A stretch of DNA of 64,000 bases from Stackebrandtia albiflava. GTDB taxonomy: Bacteria > Actinomycetota > Actinomycetes > Mycobacteriales > Micromonosporaceae. Made by a program: the position numbers and the translations under genes. Shown here one piece after another: positions 24,329 through 32,446 of the stretch (positions are counted from its first letter, which is position 1; every line of letters starts with the position of its first letter). The notes under the pieces are model-generated. The model saw only the letters and a list, made by a program, of their open reading frames with translations, was not told where the DNA came from and searched no databases. Location of the stretch: assembly GCF_007994225.1 (NCBI RefSeq), contig NZ_VLLL01000006.1:1550001-1614000 (forward strand). Reading direction: 5' to 3'.

Positions 24329-25585
24329 TCAGGCGACGGGGGCCACCTCGGGTCGCTCGACCGGTTTCGACGACGGGTGCCGGAACGCCGCCTTCAACAG
24401 CAGGAGCGCCCCGATGCCGCTGAGGATCGCCGTGGCGCCCTGGATGTTGAGGACGGTGACGACGTCGAGTCTCCCGGCGGTGAATCCGGCGATGGCGGTG
24501 CCCGCCAGCAGCGACACCGACATGACCGTCGTGATCAGTGACAGGACGCGGCCCCGCAACCGGTCCGGTACGGCCTGCTGGACCATCGTCAACCACGCGG
24601 CCATCGACACCGAGGCCGGAACCCCGACCAGCACCATCAGCGCGATCGCGGGCGGAACGTGCGGGTACCACTGGGGGTAGTTGAAGATCGCCAGATCGAT
24701 CAGCCCGAAGCAGATGATGCCGCCGCCGAGCACCACACGCGGCGACAGACGGGCCGCGATGACACCTCCGGCGAGGCCGCCGAGCACACCGCCGACGGCC
24801 TGCGCGGCGTTGAGCCAGCCGTACACCTGGCTCCCGCCGCCCAGTTCCTCGGCCACGAACACGACGTACAGGGTGCTGAACACGCCCTCTCCGAGTTGGC
24901 TGACCGCGATGAAACCGGTCAGCACCCACAGCAGTCTGTTGTGGACGACGATGTCGAAGCCCTGCCGCAGTTGCCGCCACAGCCCACGGGTCGCCGGCTC
25001 CCCGGGGTCCGGTTCGGCGGTGTGGCGTCCGGTGACCATCACGACGAGGGCGGCGGCGAGGAGGTACGTGGCCATGTCGAACCAGACCACGCCACCCAGG
25101 CCCGCCCACACGGCGACGGAACCGCCGGCGAGGGGACCGAGGAACCGGGCGAGGTTGTTGTTCACGGCGTTGAGTGAGTTCGCCGCGGCGAGGTGACCGG
25201 CGGTGACGACCCTGGGCAGGAGCGCGTTCTCGGCCAGTTGGCTGAACTGCCCGACGCTCTGGGACGCCAACGAGACGGCCACCACGATCCACACCCGGCT
25301 CGCGTCGTCGACCAGCAGCAGCGGCAGGAGGATGACCGCCTGCGCCAGGTTCGCCCAGATCATGACGTGTCGCCGGTCCCAACGGTCGACCAGGACACCC
25401 GCGAACGGCCCGATCAGTAGCGCGGGAACGAAGCCGGCGGCGGTGGTGGCGGCCAGAGCGGCGGCCGAGCCGGTCAGTTCGTACACCGTGATGGGCAGGG
25501 CGATGCGGAGCATCCAGTTGCCGAGCATCGAGATGAGCCCGGCCCACCACAACAGTCCGAAGTTCCGTTGCCACAATACGGTCAT
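24329..25585 (-). CDS. MFS exporter (MFS_3/EntS-like), paralogue 1
   Basis: A 418-residue major facilitator protein with twelve predicted helices. Features of the MFS_3 group include LLWWAGLISMLGNWMLRIALP at the N-terminus (split by the first helix), GPFAGVLVDRWDRRHVM as the loop 2-3 motif, and PDRLRGRVLSL in the second half. Such proteins export drugs or siderophores. It is a close tandem copy of the next gene upstream. GAGG precedes the ATG by 5 nt; a 15-bp perfect inverted repeat with TATGAT boxes forms its promoter region. Confidence 0.88.
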   Translation of the reverse strand: MTVLWQRNFGLLWWAGLISMLGNWMLRIALPITVYELTGSAAALAATTAAGFVPALLIGPFAGVLVDRWDRRHVMIWANLAQAVILLPLLLVDDASRVWIVVAVSLASQSVGQFSQLAENALLPRVVTAGHLAAANSLNAVNNNLARFLGPLAGGSVAVWAGLGGVVWFDMATYLLAAALVVMVTGRHTAEPDPGEPATRGLWRQLRQGFDIVVHNRLLWVLTGFIAVSQLGEGVFSTLYVVFVAEELGGGSQVYGWLNAAQAVGGVLGGLAGGVIAARLSPRVVLGGGIICFGLIDLAIFNYPQWYPHVPPAIALMVLVGVPASVSMAAWLTMVQQAVPDRLRGRVLSLITTVMSVSLLAGTAIAGFTAGRLDVVTVLNIQGATAILSGIGALLLLKAAFRHPSSKPVERPEVAPVA

Positions 25586-25593
25586 GATCGCCT

Positions 25594-25632
25594 CGTTATG
25601 ATGTCGCTATGAATGCCAGCGACATCATAACG
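25594..25632. promoter_or_regulatory. Promoter/operator inverted repeat between the MFS genes
   Basis: CGTTATGATGTCGCT (25594-25608) and AGCGACATCATAACG (25618-25632) are perfect complements around a 9-nt centre. Each arm contains TATGAT, a near-consensus -10, in opposite orientations. It fills most of the 50-bp gap between the two MFS genes, so it is likely an operator for an unidentified regulator and not only a terminator. Confidence 0.65.
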
Positions 25633-25635
25633 ACA

Positions 25636-26916
25636 TCAGTCACGCCGCGCCACCCGCTCCGGAGAGGCGATCGGTGACGGCTGTTCAGGGTGCCCCGTCG
25701 TGCGCAGCAGGACCAGTGCCGCCGACCCGGCCGCGATGGGGGTGAGCGCCTGAAGGCTCAGCACGGTCACCACGTCGAGGTGGGACTGGCTCGCCGCCGC
25801 GAGCCCGGTGCCCACGATCATGAATCCGGCCATGACGGCGCCGCGCACCGCGAACACCCTGCCGCGCAATCGATCCGGTGTCCGGGTCTGCACGACGGTG
25901 GTGAGCGCCGCCTGGCTCAGTGCCGAGGGGAGGCCGACGACGATCATGGCGGCAAGCCCCGGCCACACGTGCGAATACCACTGTGGATAGTTGAAGGTGA
26001 AGAGGTCGCAGCAGCCCAGCGCGACGAGCCCGAAACCCAGGATGTGACGTTCGGAGAACCGCGCGGCGAACCGGCCGCCCGCCAGGCCGCCGCACACCCC
26101 GCCGACCGCCTGGGCCGCGACCAGCCAGCCGTACGCCGCGGCCCCGCCTGCGATCTCCTGCTCCACGAACACGACGAACACGGTCGCCATGACGCCCTCG
26201 CCGAGTCCGATGAGGACGACCATGCCGAAGACGACCCGTAGCGGACCGTCGGACACGATGGTGGAGAACCCCTCGCGCATCTCCCGTGCCACCCGCCGCA
26301 CCGGCCCGGCCGCCGCCGACGCCACCCCCGCGGGACGATGCCCGCCCGAGACCAGGGCCGCGAAGCCGGCCGCCACCAGGTAGGTGGCCGCGTCGAGCAC
26401 CACGACACCCGGCAGCCCGACGGTCACCGCCAAGGTGCCGCCCAGGACCGGACCGACGAAACGGGCGAGGTTGTTGTTGACGGCGTTCAACGAGTTCGCG
26501 GTGAGTAGGTGCCGCCGGGGGACCAGCCGGGGGAGCAGCGCGTTCTCGGCGATCTGGCAGAACGGGCTCACGCCCGCCGACACCAGGGCCACCACGACGA
26601 CGATCCACACCTCCGAGGCGGAGTCGACCAGCAGCAGCGGCGCCAGCACCGCCGCCTGGACGAGGTTTCCCACCACCATGACCCGCTTGCGGTCCCACCG
26701 GTCGACGTAGACGCCGACCAGCGGGCCGATCAACAGGGCGGGCAGGAGCCCGGCGGCGGTGGTGGCGGCCAGCGCCGCCGTGGAGCCGGTCAGTTCGAGG
26801 ACGGTGACGGGCAGCGCGACGCGCAGCGTCCAGTTGCCCAGGAACGAGACCAGGCCGCCCCACCAGAGCAGGGCGAAGTCACGTTGCCGCAGGACGTGCA
26901 GGGTGTCCGAACGCAT
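25636..26916 (-). CDS. MFS exporter (MFS_3/EntS-like), paralogue 2
   Basis: A 426-residue transporter with twelve predicted helices, clearly paralogous to the downstream gene: shared stretches include ALAATTAAG, PALLIGP, VDRWDR, AENALLPR and ANSLNAVNNNLARF. The ATG at 26916 has GAGGA 8 nt upstream and is preferred over the GTG at 26946. The two genes are in the same orientation, 50 bp apart. Function is inferred as small-molecule efflux; the substrate is unknown. Neither is next to a siderophore synthesis gene. Confidence 0.87.
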   Translation of the reverse strand: MRSDTLHVLRQRDFALLWWGGLVSFLGNWTLRVALPVTVLELTGSTAALAATTAAGLLPALLIGPLVGVYVDRWDRKRVMVVGNLVQAAVLAPLLLVDSASEVWIVVVVALVSAGVSPFCQIAENALLPRLVPRRHLLTANSLNAVNNNLARFVGPVLGGTLAVTVGLPGVVVLDAATYLVAAGFAALVSGGHRPAGVASAAAGPVRRVAREMREGFSTIVSDGPLRVVFGMVVLIGLGEGVMATVFVVFVEQEIAGGAAAYGWLVAAQAVGGVCGGLAGGRFAARFSERHILGFGLVALGCCDLFTFNYPQWYSHVWPGLAAMIVVGLPSALSQAALTTVVQTRTPDRLRGRVFAVRGAVMAGFMIVGTGLAAASQSHLDVVTVLSLQALTPIAAGSAALVLLRTTGHPEQPSPIASPERVARRD

Positions 26917-27002
26917 GGGGATCCTCGTCGGGATGTCGATCGACACCGCAACGGAGGTGGATTCGCCGGAAACGGTTGCGGGCGGCCCGGGACGGTCCAG
27001 TG

Positions 27003-27037
27003 CCGGCGGAGACCGCGACGCTATCGGACTCCGCCGG
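27003..27037 (-). terminator. Hairpin after the alpha/beta hydrolase
   Basis: CCGGCGGAG (27003-27011) pairs exactly with CTCCGCCGG (27029-27037), just past the stop of the hydrolase gene at 27043. Confidence 0.55.
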
Positions 27038-27042
27038 GGTTG

Positions 27043-27975
27043 TCAGCCGGATTTCCGCGCGGCGAGGAACCCCCGCAACAGCGTGAGGAATCCGGGGGCC
27101 AGTTGCGCCGTCCGGTCGGTGCCGGGCGTGGGAGGTGCGATGAACAGCCCGTGGTCGGCGTCGGGGAACACGGCCAGTCCGTTGGCGGGGTTCTCCGGCA
27201 GCCCGGTGGCGAAGGCCGCCACGCCCTCGGCGACGGGTACCAGCGGGTCGGCGGCACCGAACAGCGCCAACACCGGGCAGCGCACGTGCGGCAGGATCGC
27301 CTCGGCGTCGAAGTCGATGATGCGCGCCAGGAACCCCAGGCCCGCCTCGGTGTCGAAGTAGCGGGTCGTTGTGGCGTACCAGGGCCGGTCGGAGAGGGAG
27401 TTCTGCAGTTCGAGGACCTCGGCGACCGGTCGTCCGTCCGTGAGCAGCCGGGCGCGTTCGTCCAGCCAGGCGAGTGCCTCGGCGGTCTCGGCCTCGGCAC
27501 GGCCCTCGGCCCGCAGGTCGCGTGCGATGCGCACCCGGTCCTGGCGGGCGGGTGAGACGCCGGGACCCGACAGCGACACGATGAACCCGACCTGGTCCGG
27601 AGCCAGTTTCGCCGCCGACAGTGAGACCCAGCCGCCCTGGCTGACCCCCAGCAGGCCGACCGGGCCGGCCACCTCGGCGCGACGGCGCAGGACGGCGGCG
27701 GCGGACAACGCCTCGTGAGCGCGGTCTTCGAGGGTCTGCGTGGTCCAGTCGCCGGGCGAGCCACCGCAGCCGGGTTTGTCGTGGGTGAGTACGACCGCGC
27801 CGAGGGCGGCGACGCGTTCCGGCCAGCCTCCCCAGTCGTCGGCCGTGCCGTCACCCGAGCCGTCGACCATCACGACGCCCGGCAACGGTCCGGGCAGGTC
27901 GGGTACGTGGACCAGGGCGTTCAGCGGCCCGGTCGGAGTGTCTACAGTAGTGGAAGCGGTGTGGACCGTGGTCAT
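27043..27975 (-). CDS. Alpha/beta hydrolase (acyl-peptidase-like), ArsR-linked
   Basis: A 310-residue hydrolase. The oxyanion region is VMVDGSGDGTADDWG, the nucleophile elbow is LLGVSQGGWVS (GVSQGG), the acid is GAADPLVP and the catalytic His is in PDADHGLF. The DHGLF end and the SQGG elbow are typical of the dienelactone-hydrolase/prolyl-oligopeptidase-like branch. It is the second gene after the ArsR-type regulator, with ATGA overlap. SD GGAGGAG lies 8 nt upstream. Substrate unknown. Confidence 0.85.
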   Translation of the reverse strand: MTTVHTASTTVDTPTGPLNALVHVPDLPGPLPGVVMVDGSGDGTADDWGGWPERVAALGAVVLTHDKPGCGGSPGDWTTQTLEDRAHEALSAAAVLRRRAEVAGPVGLLGVSQGGWVSLSAAKLAPDQVGFIVSLSGPGVSPARQDRVRIARDLRAEGRAEAETAEALAWLDERARLLTDGRPVAEVLELQNSLSDRPWYATTTRYFDTEAGLGFLARIIDFDAEAILPHVRCPVLALFGAADPLVPVAEGVAAFATGLPENPANGLAVFPDADHGLFIAPPTPGTDRTAQLAPGFLTLLRGFLAARKSG

Positions 27976-28565
27976 GACGGGGTCTCCTCCGGAGGTGGGG
28001 CGGTGTCGGTGGCGGAATCGGGGTCGAGCCTGATCGAGAGTGGGGTGGCGGCCAGCAGCATCCGGACCAGTCGGCTCCCGGGTGGTCGGGTCGCCGGGTC
28101 GGTGAGGCGTTCCACATAGGGCTCCAGCACCTCCCGCAGTCGCCGGTTGACGTCCGCGAGTTCGGCGGCGGTGAGCGGGAGGCTCATGCCGCCCAGTGAC
28201 GCCGCGTCCCGCCATTCGGCCGGTTCGGTCCCGTGGTGGTCCACCCAGTCCAGGAGCCGGCCCGCCTCCCGTTCGATGAAGACCTTCTCCAACTCGGCGG
28301 CGGCCGGATCGTCGGAGGACCACCGCTGCCGCAGGTCGGTCAACCGCCAGTGCCGTTCCCGGCGGTCGGGGCCCGGGGGAGCCTCCTCGACGAACCCGTA
28401 CTTGGCGAGCTGGCGCAGGTGGAAGGAACAGGACGCCTGGCTGTGGCCGAGCTCTCTGGCGCAGGCCGCGGCGGTGGCGCGTCCGCGCACCGCCAGCAGC
28501 TCGATGAGGTCCAGGCGCAACGGGTGCGCCAGGGCGCGTAGCGCGCGGGGATCGGTGGACGCCAT
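27972..28565 (-). CDS. ArsR-type winged-helix regulator
   Basis: A 197-residue regulator. The N-terminal winged helix is ALAHPLRLDLIELLAVRGRA followed by ACARELGHSQASCSFHLRQLAKYG. The C-terminal 100 residues form a helical domain of the kind seen in ArsR/HTH_20 proteins controlling hydrolases. The start ATG 28565 lies inside a 34-bp perfect palindrome, and TATCTT is 7 nt upstream, so the mRNA is leaderless and repression by its own product would block initiation directly. The stop overlaps the hydrolase ATG. Confidence 0.88.
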   Translation of the reverse strand: MASTDPRALRALAHPLRLDLIELLAVRGRATAAACARELGHSQASCSFHLRQLAKYGFVEEAPPGPDRRERHWRLTDLRQRWSSDDPAAAELEKVFIEREAGRLLDWVDHHGTEPAEWRDAASLGGMSLPLTAAELADVNRRLREVLEPYVERLTDPATRPPGSRLVRMLLAATPLSIRLDPDSATDTAPPPEETPS

Positions 28566-28594
28566 AAAGCCAAAGATATCTTTGGCTTTATGGC
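28561..28594. promoter_or_regulatory. 34-bp perfect palindrome over promoter and start of the ArsR gene
   Basis: GCCATAAAGCCAAAGAT (28561-28577) is followed directly by its exact reverse complement (28578-28594). It contains the -10 box and the start codon of the regulator gene. All 17 positions match in each half. It is the evident autoregulatory operator. Confidence 0.85.
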
Positions 28595-28665
28595 GGTGCT
28601 CCGGCGGGGTGGCGTGTGCCGCGTGGAGAACATCCGAGCGGTGCCCCTCGCCGGGGATTCGGCGT

Positions 28666-28698
28666 GGTCGGCGCCTCCGGTGGACGGAGGCGCCGACC
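28666..28698 (-). terminator. Hairpin terminator after the glyoxalase-like gene
   Basis: GGTCGGCGCCTCCG (28666-28679) pairs exactly with 28685-28698 around a 5-nt loop, 3 bp past the stop of the minus-strand VOC gene. Confidence 0.8.
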
Positions 28699-28701
28699 GG
28701 G

Positions 28702-29175
28702 TCACAGCCGCAGTGGTGCCGGAGGCGTGCCGATGAGTGTGGGGTCGGCGCGCCAGTCGATCCCGGGCACGTCGATGTACAGCTCGATCTCATTGCCGTC
28801 CGGGTCGGCGATGTAGAGACTGTGCGTGACGTGATGGTCGGTCGCGCCGAGGATCGGCACGCCGGCCTCGTCGAGGCGCCGGACCGCCTCGCGCAGTTCG
28901 TCGTCGCTGTCGCCGATCTTCAGTCCGAAGTGGTACATGCCGACCCGGCGGCCCCTGGGCAGCGGAGCGGCGTCCGGGCCGACCTCGATCAGCAGCAGCT
29001 CGTGGTGGGTGCGGCCGGAGGGTGCGGCGAACGCGGCGAAGCCGGCTCCGGCGAGTTCCGCGACGTCGCCACCGGGGAGGATCTGCCGCCAGCCGAGGAC
29101 GTCGCGGTAGAACCGCACCGACACGTCGAGGTCCCTGACGTAGAGCACCACGTGCCCGAGTTCCATCACACGCAT
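28702..29175 (-). CDS. VOC-family ring-cleavage-dioxygenase-like protein
   Basis: A 157-residue VOC protein resembling catechol-2,3-dioxygenase/glyoxalase proteins. LGHVVLYVRDLDVSVRFYRD is the first unit (first metal His in GHVV), HFGLKIGDSDDEL the third strand (second His), and YIADPDGNEIELYID carries the Glu ligand. Together these give the usual 2-His-1-Glu site, so it may be a metal enzyme acting on aromatics or quinones. GGGAG lies 6 nt upstream. It follows the DoxX gene by 9 bp in one operon. Confidence 0.85.
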   Translation of the reverse strand: MRVMELGHVVLYVRDLDVSVRFYRDVLGWRQILPGGDVAELAGAGFAAFAAPSGRTHHELLLIEVGPDAAPLPRGRRVGMYHFGLKIGDSDDELREAVRRLDEAGVPILGATDHHVTHSLYIADPDGNEIELYIDVPGIDWRADPTLIGTPPAPLRL

Positions 29176-29184
29176 GTCGTCTCC

Positions 29185-29595
29185 CTAACCCGCCGTCGCG
29201 GGGGCCGACGCGGTGACCGGGCGTCCGCCGCGCAGCCGGGCGAAGTCGCGCCAGGCGACGAAGCCCGCCACGATCGCGAGCACCGCGTTCATCGGCAGCG
29301 CCGCCCACTCGCCGCGCGCGGCGTGCAGGATGATCGCCCCGGCCATGATCAGGACCAGGCCGGCCGCCGCCATCGGTGTCAGCACCTCCGCGATGCGGAA
29401 CGCCGCGGGCAGTATCAGCCCGGCCGCGGCGGCGAGCTCAAGGGCGCCGATGACCGGCACCGACCATTCCGGGAAGTCGGACACCCACGGCATTCCGGTG
29501 GCCAGGCTCTCGACGGGCGTCGAGACCTTGGTGAAGCCGGCCATGCCGAAGAAGCCGGCCAGGCCGATTCGCAGGATCCACAGCAGTATCGTCAT
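29185..29595 (-). CDS. DoxX-family membrane protein
   Basis: A 136-residue protein with four membrane helices and the DoxX signature (ILRIGLAGFFGMAGFTKV, then IGALELAAAAGLILP). DoxX-like proteins occur in thiol, quinone and redox stress operons; the Bacillus MhqP protein is one example. The ATG at 29595 has GGAG 5-6 nt upstream. It is the first gene of a DoxX-glyoxalase operon and is divergent from a MarR regulator across two identical operator-like sites. Confidence 0.85.
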   Translation of the reverse strand: MTILLWILRIGLAGFFGMAGFTKVSTPVESLATGMPWVSDFPEWSVPVIGALELAAAAGLILPAAFRIAEVLTPMAAAGLVLIMAGAIILHAARGEWAALPMNAVLAIVAGFVAWRDFARLRGGRPVTASAPATAG

Positions 29596-29609
29596 CGTCA
29601 CTCCAATGA

Positions 29610-29658
29610 TTGAACCTTCAAGTGTTCGACACCATAGCACAGTTGAAGGTTCAAGTGT
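29610..29658. promoter_or_regulatory. Paired MarR operators
   Basis: TTGAACCTTCAAGTGT (29610-29625) and TTGAAGGTTCAAGTGT (29643-29658) are near-identical direct copies, each a TTGAA-2-TTCAA palindrome, spaced 33 bp (about three helix turns). They lie between the divergent DoxX and MarR genes, and the second overlaps the probable -35 of the MarR gene. Confidence 0.8.
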
Positions 29659-29675
29659 CGCCGTATGATCGTCCC

Positions 29676-30152
29676 ATGACCGAGCCGGTACGGTGGCTGG
29701 ACGCCGAACAGCAGCGCACCTGGCGGGCCTTCCTGTGGGCGACCCGTCGCGTCAACGAGGACCTGGACCGCCAGCTCCAACAGGACGCCGGAATGCCGCA
29801 CGCCTACTACATGATCCTCGTCCGGCTCTGCGAGGCACCCGAACGACGGTGCACGATGACCGAACTCGCGCGGCAGACCGGCTTCTCGGCCAGCCGGTTG
29901 TCCCACGCGGTGAACAGGCTGGAGGCACTGGGCTGGGTGCGGAGACGGAAGGACCCGCACTGCGGCCGGACCACCCTCGCGGCGATGACCGAGGCGGGCT
30001 ACGACGCCCTCGTGTCGGCGGCGCCCGGTCACGTGGCCCAGGTCAGGCGATCGGTGTTCGACAGGCTCAGCGCGGAGGAACAGCGTCAACTACTCGGGAT
30101 CTGCCGGCGACTACTGGAGGACGGGCCGGAGGAGACGGGCTGCCCAGGCTGA
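29676..30152 (+). CDS. MarR-family regulator
   Basis: A 158-residue MarR protein: N- and C-terminal dimer helices and a winged helix with MTELARQTGFSASRLSHAV and the wing RRRKDPHCGRTTLAAMTEAG (two parts). The ATG at 29676 is leaderless with TATGAT 6 nt upstream. It faces the DoxX/glyoxalase operon across two matching sites, so it probably represses both sides. A single Cys in DPHCGR could act as a thiol/quinone sensor, as in related MarR proteins; that is inference. Confidence 0.88.
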   Translation: MTEPVRWLDAEQQRTWRAFLWATRRVNEDLDRQLQQDAGMPHAYYMILVRLCEAPERRCTMTELARQTGFSASRLSHAVNRLEALGWVRRRKDPHCGRTTLAAMTEAGYDALVSAAPGHVAQVRRSVFDRLSAEEQRQLLGICRRLLEDGPEETGCPG

Positions 30153-30155
30153 CGG

Positions 30156-30992
30156 TCAGTTCATCGCGAGGGCGTTCTCCCGCGACTTCCACGCCCGGAA
30201 CGCCTCGTCGGTGTCCCCGTGGCGCCAGTAGCCGGAGATCGACAGCCGGTCCCGGGGCACCCCGCACTCGTTCAGCAGGTACGGCCGGATCCGCTTCATG
30301 ACCGTCTCGGCCTCGCCGTGTACGAAGAACTGGCCGTTCCCGTCGGGGAAGCTCATCGCCCGTACCGCCCGCATCCACTCGTCCCGCGGGTCGGCGGTGG
30401 CGGCCCGGTCCCGGAACAGCCAGGTGACGGACACGTCGCCGGGGCTCTCCAGCTTCTGCTCCTCGTCGGGATCGGACACCTGCAGCAACACCTGCACGGG
30501 TACGTCCATCGGCACCCGCTCCAGCGACGCCGCGATCGCGGGCAGGGCGCTCTCGTCGCCGATCATCACGTGCCAGTCGGCCTCCGGCCGGGGCGCGTAG
30601 GCGCCGCCGGGGCCAAGCAGCCGGACGACGTCACCGGGCACGGCGCGCGCCGCCCAAGGGCCGGCCACCCCCCGGTCGCCGTGGCAGACGACGTCGATCG
30701 TCAGTTCGCCCAGGTGAGGCTGGAACTGCCGCACCGTGTAGGTCCGCTTGACCGGCCATTCGGTGCGCGGCCGGTCGGCTTGAATCGCCTCCAGGTCGAA
30801 CGGCTCGGGGTAGGTGACGCCCTCGGGCGCGAACAGCAGCTTCACGTACTGGTCGGTGAAGTCGTTGGCCTGGAAGGCGGCGACGCCCACTCCACCCAGC
30901 ACCAGACGCACCATGTGGGGGGTGCGCCATTCGGTGCGCAGCACCCTCAGCTCCACCACTCCACGTGCCTTGCGAGCCGGTTTCTCAGACAT
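30156..30992 (-). CDS. Siderophore-interacting protein (ferric reductase-like, SIP family)
   Basis: A 278-residue SIP-family flavoprotein that would reduce ferric siderophores in the cytosol. The FAD domain has KRTYTVRQFQPHLGELTIDVV with the RTYTVR flavin motif; GPGGAYAP follows, GDESALPAIAASLE is the NAD(P)-type motif, and the C-terminal SGYWRHGDTDEAF is diagnostic of the family. The ATG at 30992 has GAGG 8 nt upstream. An IdeR/DtxR box lies 20 bp upstream, so the gene should be induced by low iron. No siderophore synthesis gene is in the window. Confidence 0.92.
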   Translation of the reverse strand: MSEKPARKARGVVELRVLRTEWRTPHMVRLVLGGVGVAAFQANDFTDQYVKLLFAPEGVTYPEPFDLEAIQADRPRTEWPVKRTYTVRQFQPHLGELTIDVVCHGDRGVAGPWAARAVPGDVVRLLGPGGAYAPRPEADWHVMIGDESALPAIAASLERVPMDVPVQVLLQVSDPDEEQKLESPGDVSVTWLFRDRAATADPRDEWMRAVRAMSFPDGNGQFFVHGEAETVMKRIRPYLLNECGVPRDRLSISGYWRHGDTDEAFRAWKSRENALAMN

Positions 30993-31012
30993 CCTGGACC
31001 TCACGACGAGAC

Positions 31013-31031
31013 TATGGTTAGGCAACCCTAA
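31013..31031. promoter_or_regulatory. IdeR/DtxR iron box
   Basis: TATGGTTAGGCAACCCTAA matches 15 of 19 positions of the actinobacterial iron box (TTAGGTTAGGCTAACCTAA). It is 20 bp upstream of the siderophore-interacting protein start. Confidence 0.8.
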
Positions 31032-31103
31032 CACTGTAACCCCGGGGTGCCTCCGGCGGTGTCGAACCTGGAAGACGCGCGTTTCGTGTCCGTGTGGACA
31101 CGC

Positions 31104-31898
31104 TCACGGCCGGTCGGCGTCGGTGATGACCATGTCCATATAGGCCACCACATCCGCGTGCCGGACGTCGAGATCGGGATAGCCCGGCGCGGTGTCCTCC
31201 CCACGCCGCAGCCGCAGCGACTCCGTGATGATCGGAGCCCACCGGTCGTCGAACACCCGCATTCCGTACTCGCCCGCGCCCGACTTGGACGTGATCGCCC
31301 CGGTCGCCAGTGTGTAGTGCAGTCGCGTGACTCCCAGGACGCACCACGGCGGCGTGAAGTCGTGTCGTCCCTCCCGCCGGGCCGCCTCCGTGCCGGCGCT
31401 CAACGTCCGCCACAGGTGACGCCAGTAGCCCCGGAGGTTGTCACGCAGCCAGGCGTTCAGCGCGGCCCGGTCGGTGTGGATGCGCAACGACTCCACCGCC
31501 GGGCCCCGCACCGTCACCCCCGTGTCGGCCAACGTGTGCCAGGTGACCAGCAGCCGCTCGAAGGTGCCGTCGTCGCCGAACCGGCCGTCACTGCTGTGCG
31601 GGCCGGTCGTCCCGGTCGGATCCGAGGCCAGTGCGTCGGCCGTGATGTAGACGCCGTCGAGATGGGGGCGCGGCAGTCGCTCGGCCAGTTCCGCGTGCAC
31701 TTCCCGAAGCCCGCCCCGGTCCCCGGCGTCCAGAGGGCGGGCCGTCACGAAGACGGCGTCCACGTCGCTGTGAGCGGGGCGGAAGTCGCCCAACGCCACC
31801 GAGCCGTACAGGTACATGCCGGTGACCAGGCCCGGGAGCCGGGCGTCGGCCAGGGCCAGATACGCGTCGCAGACGTCGTCGACGAGGGGATGCCGCAT
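31104..31898 (-). CDS. Aminoglycoside nucleotidyltransferase-like protein (AadA/DUF4111)
   Basis: A 264-residue protein with an N-terminal nucleotidyltransferase fold: YLYGSVALGDFRPAHSDVD carries the GSx(n)SDxD metal-binding motif near residue 30-50. The C-terminal helical DUF4111 domain (about 150-264) includes LRGYWRHLWRTL and APIITESLRLRRGED. AadA-type enzymes adenylate streptomycin and spectinomycin; chromosomal members often have unknown substrates. The start is leaderless (TAAGCT 6 nt upstream). Resistance cannot be claimed from sequence alone; WhiB7 control would be plausible but no site is evident. Confidence 0.85.
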   Translation of the reverse strand: MRHPLVDDVCDAYLALADARLPGLVTGMYLYGSVALGDFRPAHSDVDAVFVTARPLDAGDRGGLREVHAELAERLPRPHLDGVYITADALASDPTGTTGPHSSDGRFGDDGTFERLLVTWHTLADTGVTVRGPAVESLRIHTDRAALNAWLRDNLRGYWRHLWRTLSAGTEAARREGRHDFTPPWCVLGVTRLHYTLATGAITSKSGAGEYGMRVFDDRWAPIITESLRLRRGEDTAPGYPDLDVRHADVVAYMDMVITDADRP

Positions 31899-32104
31899 GA
31901 CGCCAGCTTAGAGCTCGTCTCTGTCGGCGCGCGGGCATGCGGTCGGTGCGGCACGAACTCGCCATAGTCGGCGCGCAACGACGGTTCGGTATCGATGATC
32001 AGGAATACGACCGTATCGCGCTCGTCCGGTTCCCGTGGTGGCACAGGTCGTAAAACGGTCGCGGCCCGATGTCGGTCGGGGCCGTGCGGTTGTTCGAGGT
32101 GTTG

Positions 32105-32446
32105 TCAGACGTCGATGAGCTGTCGCAGTACGAACCGGATGCGGTCGATCTCGGCGTCGGTGAGCCGGGCCGGGTGCGGTTTGTCGAACCGGTCGACGCT
32201 GAGGGCCTTGATCTGGTCGCACAGCACCACCCCGGGCCGGCCATCCAGGTCGACCTCGGGGTGGATCGCCAGACGCCGGTTGGTGGTCGTGCACGGCACC
32301 ACCGGCACCAGGCCGTTGGGCAGGTCGCACATCAACTTCGTACCCACCACGACCGCCGGGCGGTGCCCGGCCTGTTCCCGGCCGACTTGTGGGGTGAACT
32401 GCACCCACCACACCTGCCACGGCGCGAACGGCGAACGCCGGCTCAC
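32105..32446 (-). CDS. mazF: MazF/PemK-type toxin endoribonuclease
   Basis: A 113-residue toxin of the MazF/PemK fold, an mRNA interferase. GREQAGHRPAVVVG and PCTTTNR are the family strands, and LCDQIKALSVDRF carries the conserved DQI...R. The GTG start overlaps the antitoxin stop by four bases, so toxin and antitoxin are coupled. The C-terminal helix (LTDAEIDRIRFVLRQLIDV) is typical. Cleavage sequence cannot be predicted. Confidence 0.9.
   Translation of the reverse strand: MSRRSPFAPWQVWWVQFTPQVGREQAGHRPAVVVGTKLMCDLPNGLVPVVPCTTTNRRLAIHPEVDLDGRPGVVLCDQIKALSVDRFDKPHPARLTDAEIDRIRFVLRQLIDV

Noticed and set aside
31745-32044. 99-codon minus-strand frame over the start of the nucleotidyltransferase gene
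   Set aside because: Its second half is the shifted frame of the real gene, and the first half has no start context.
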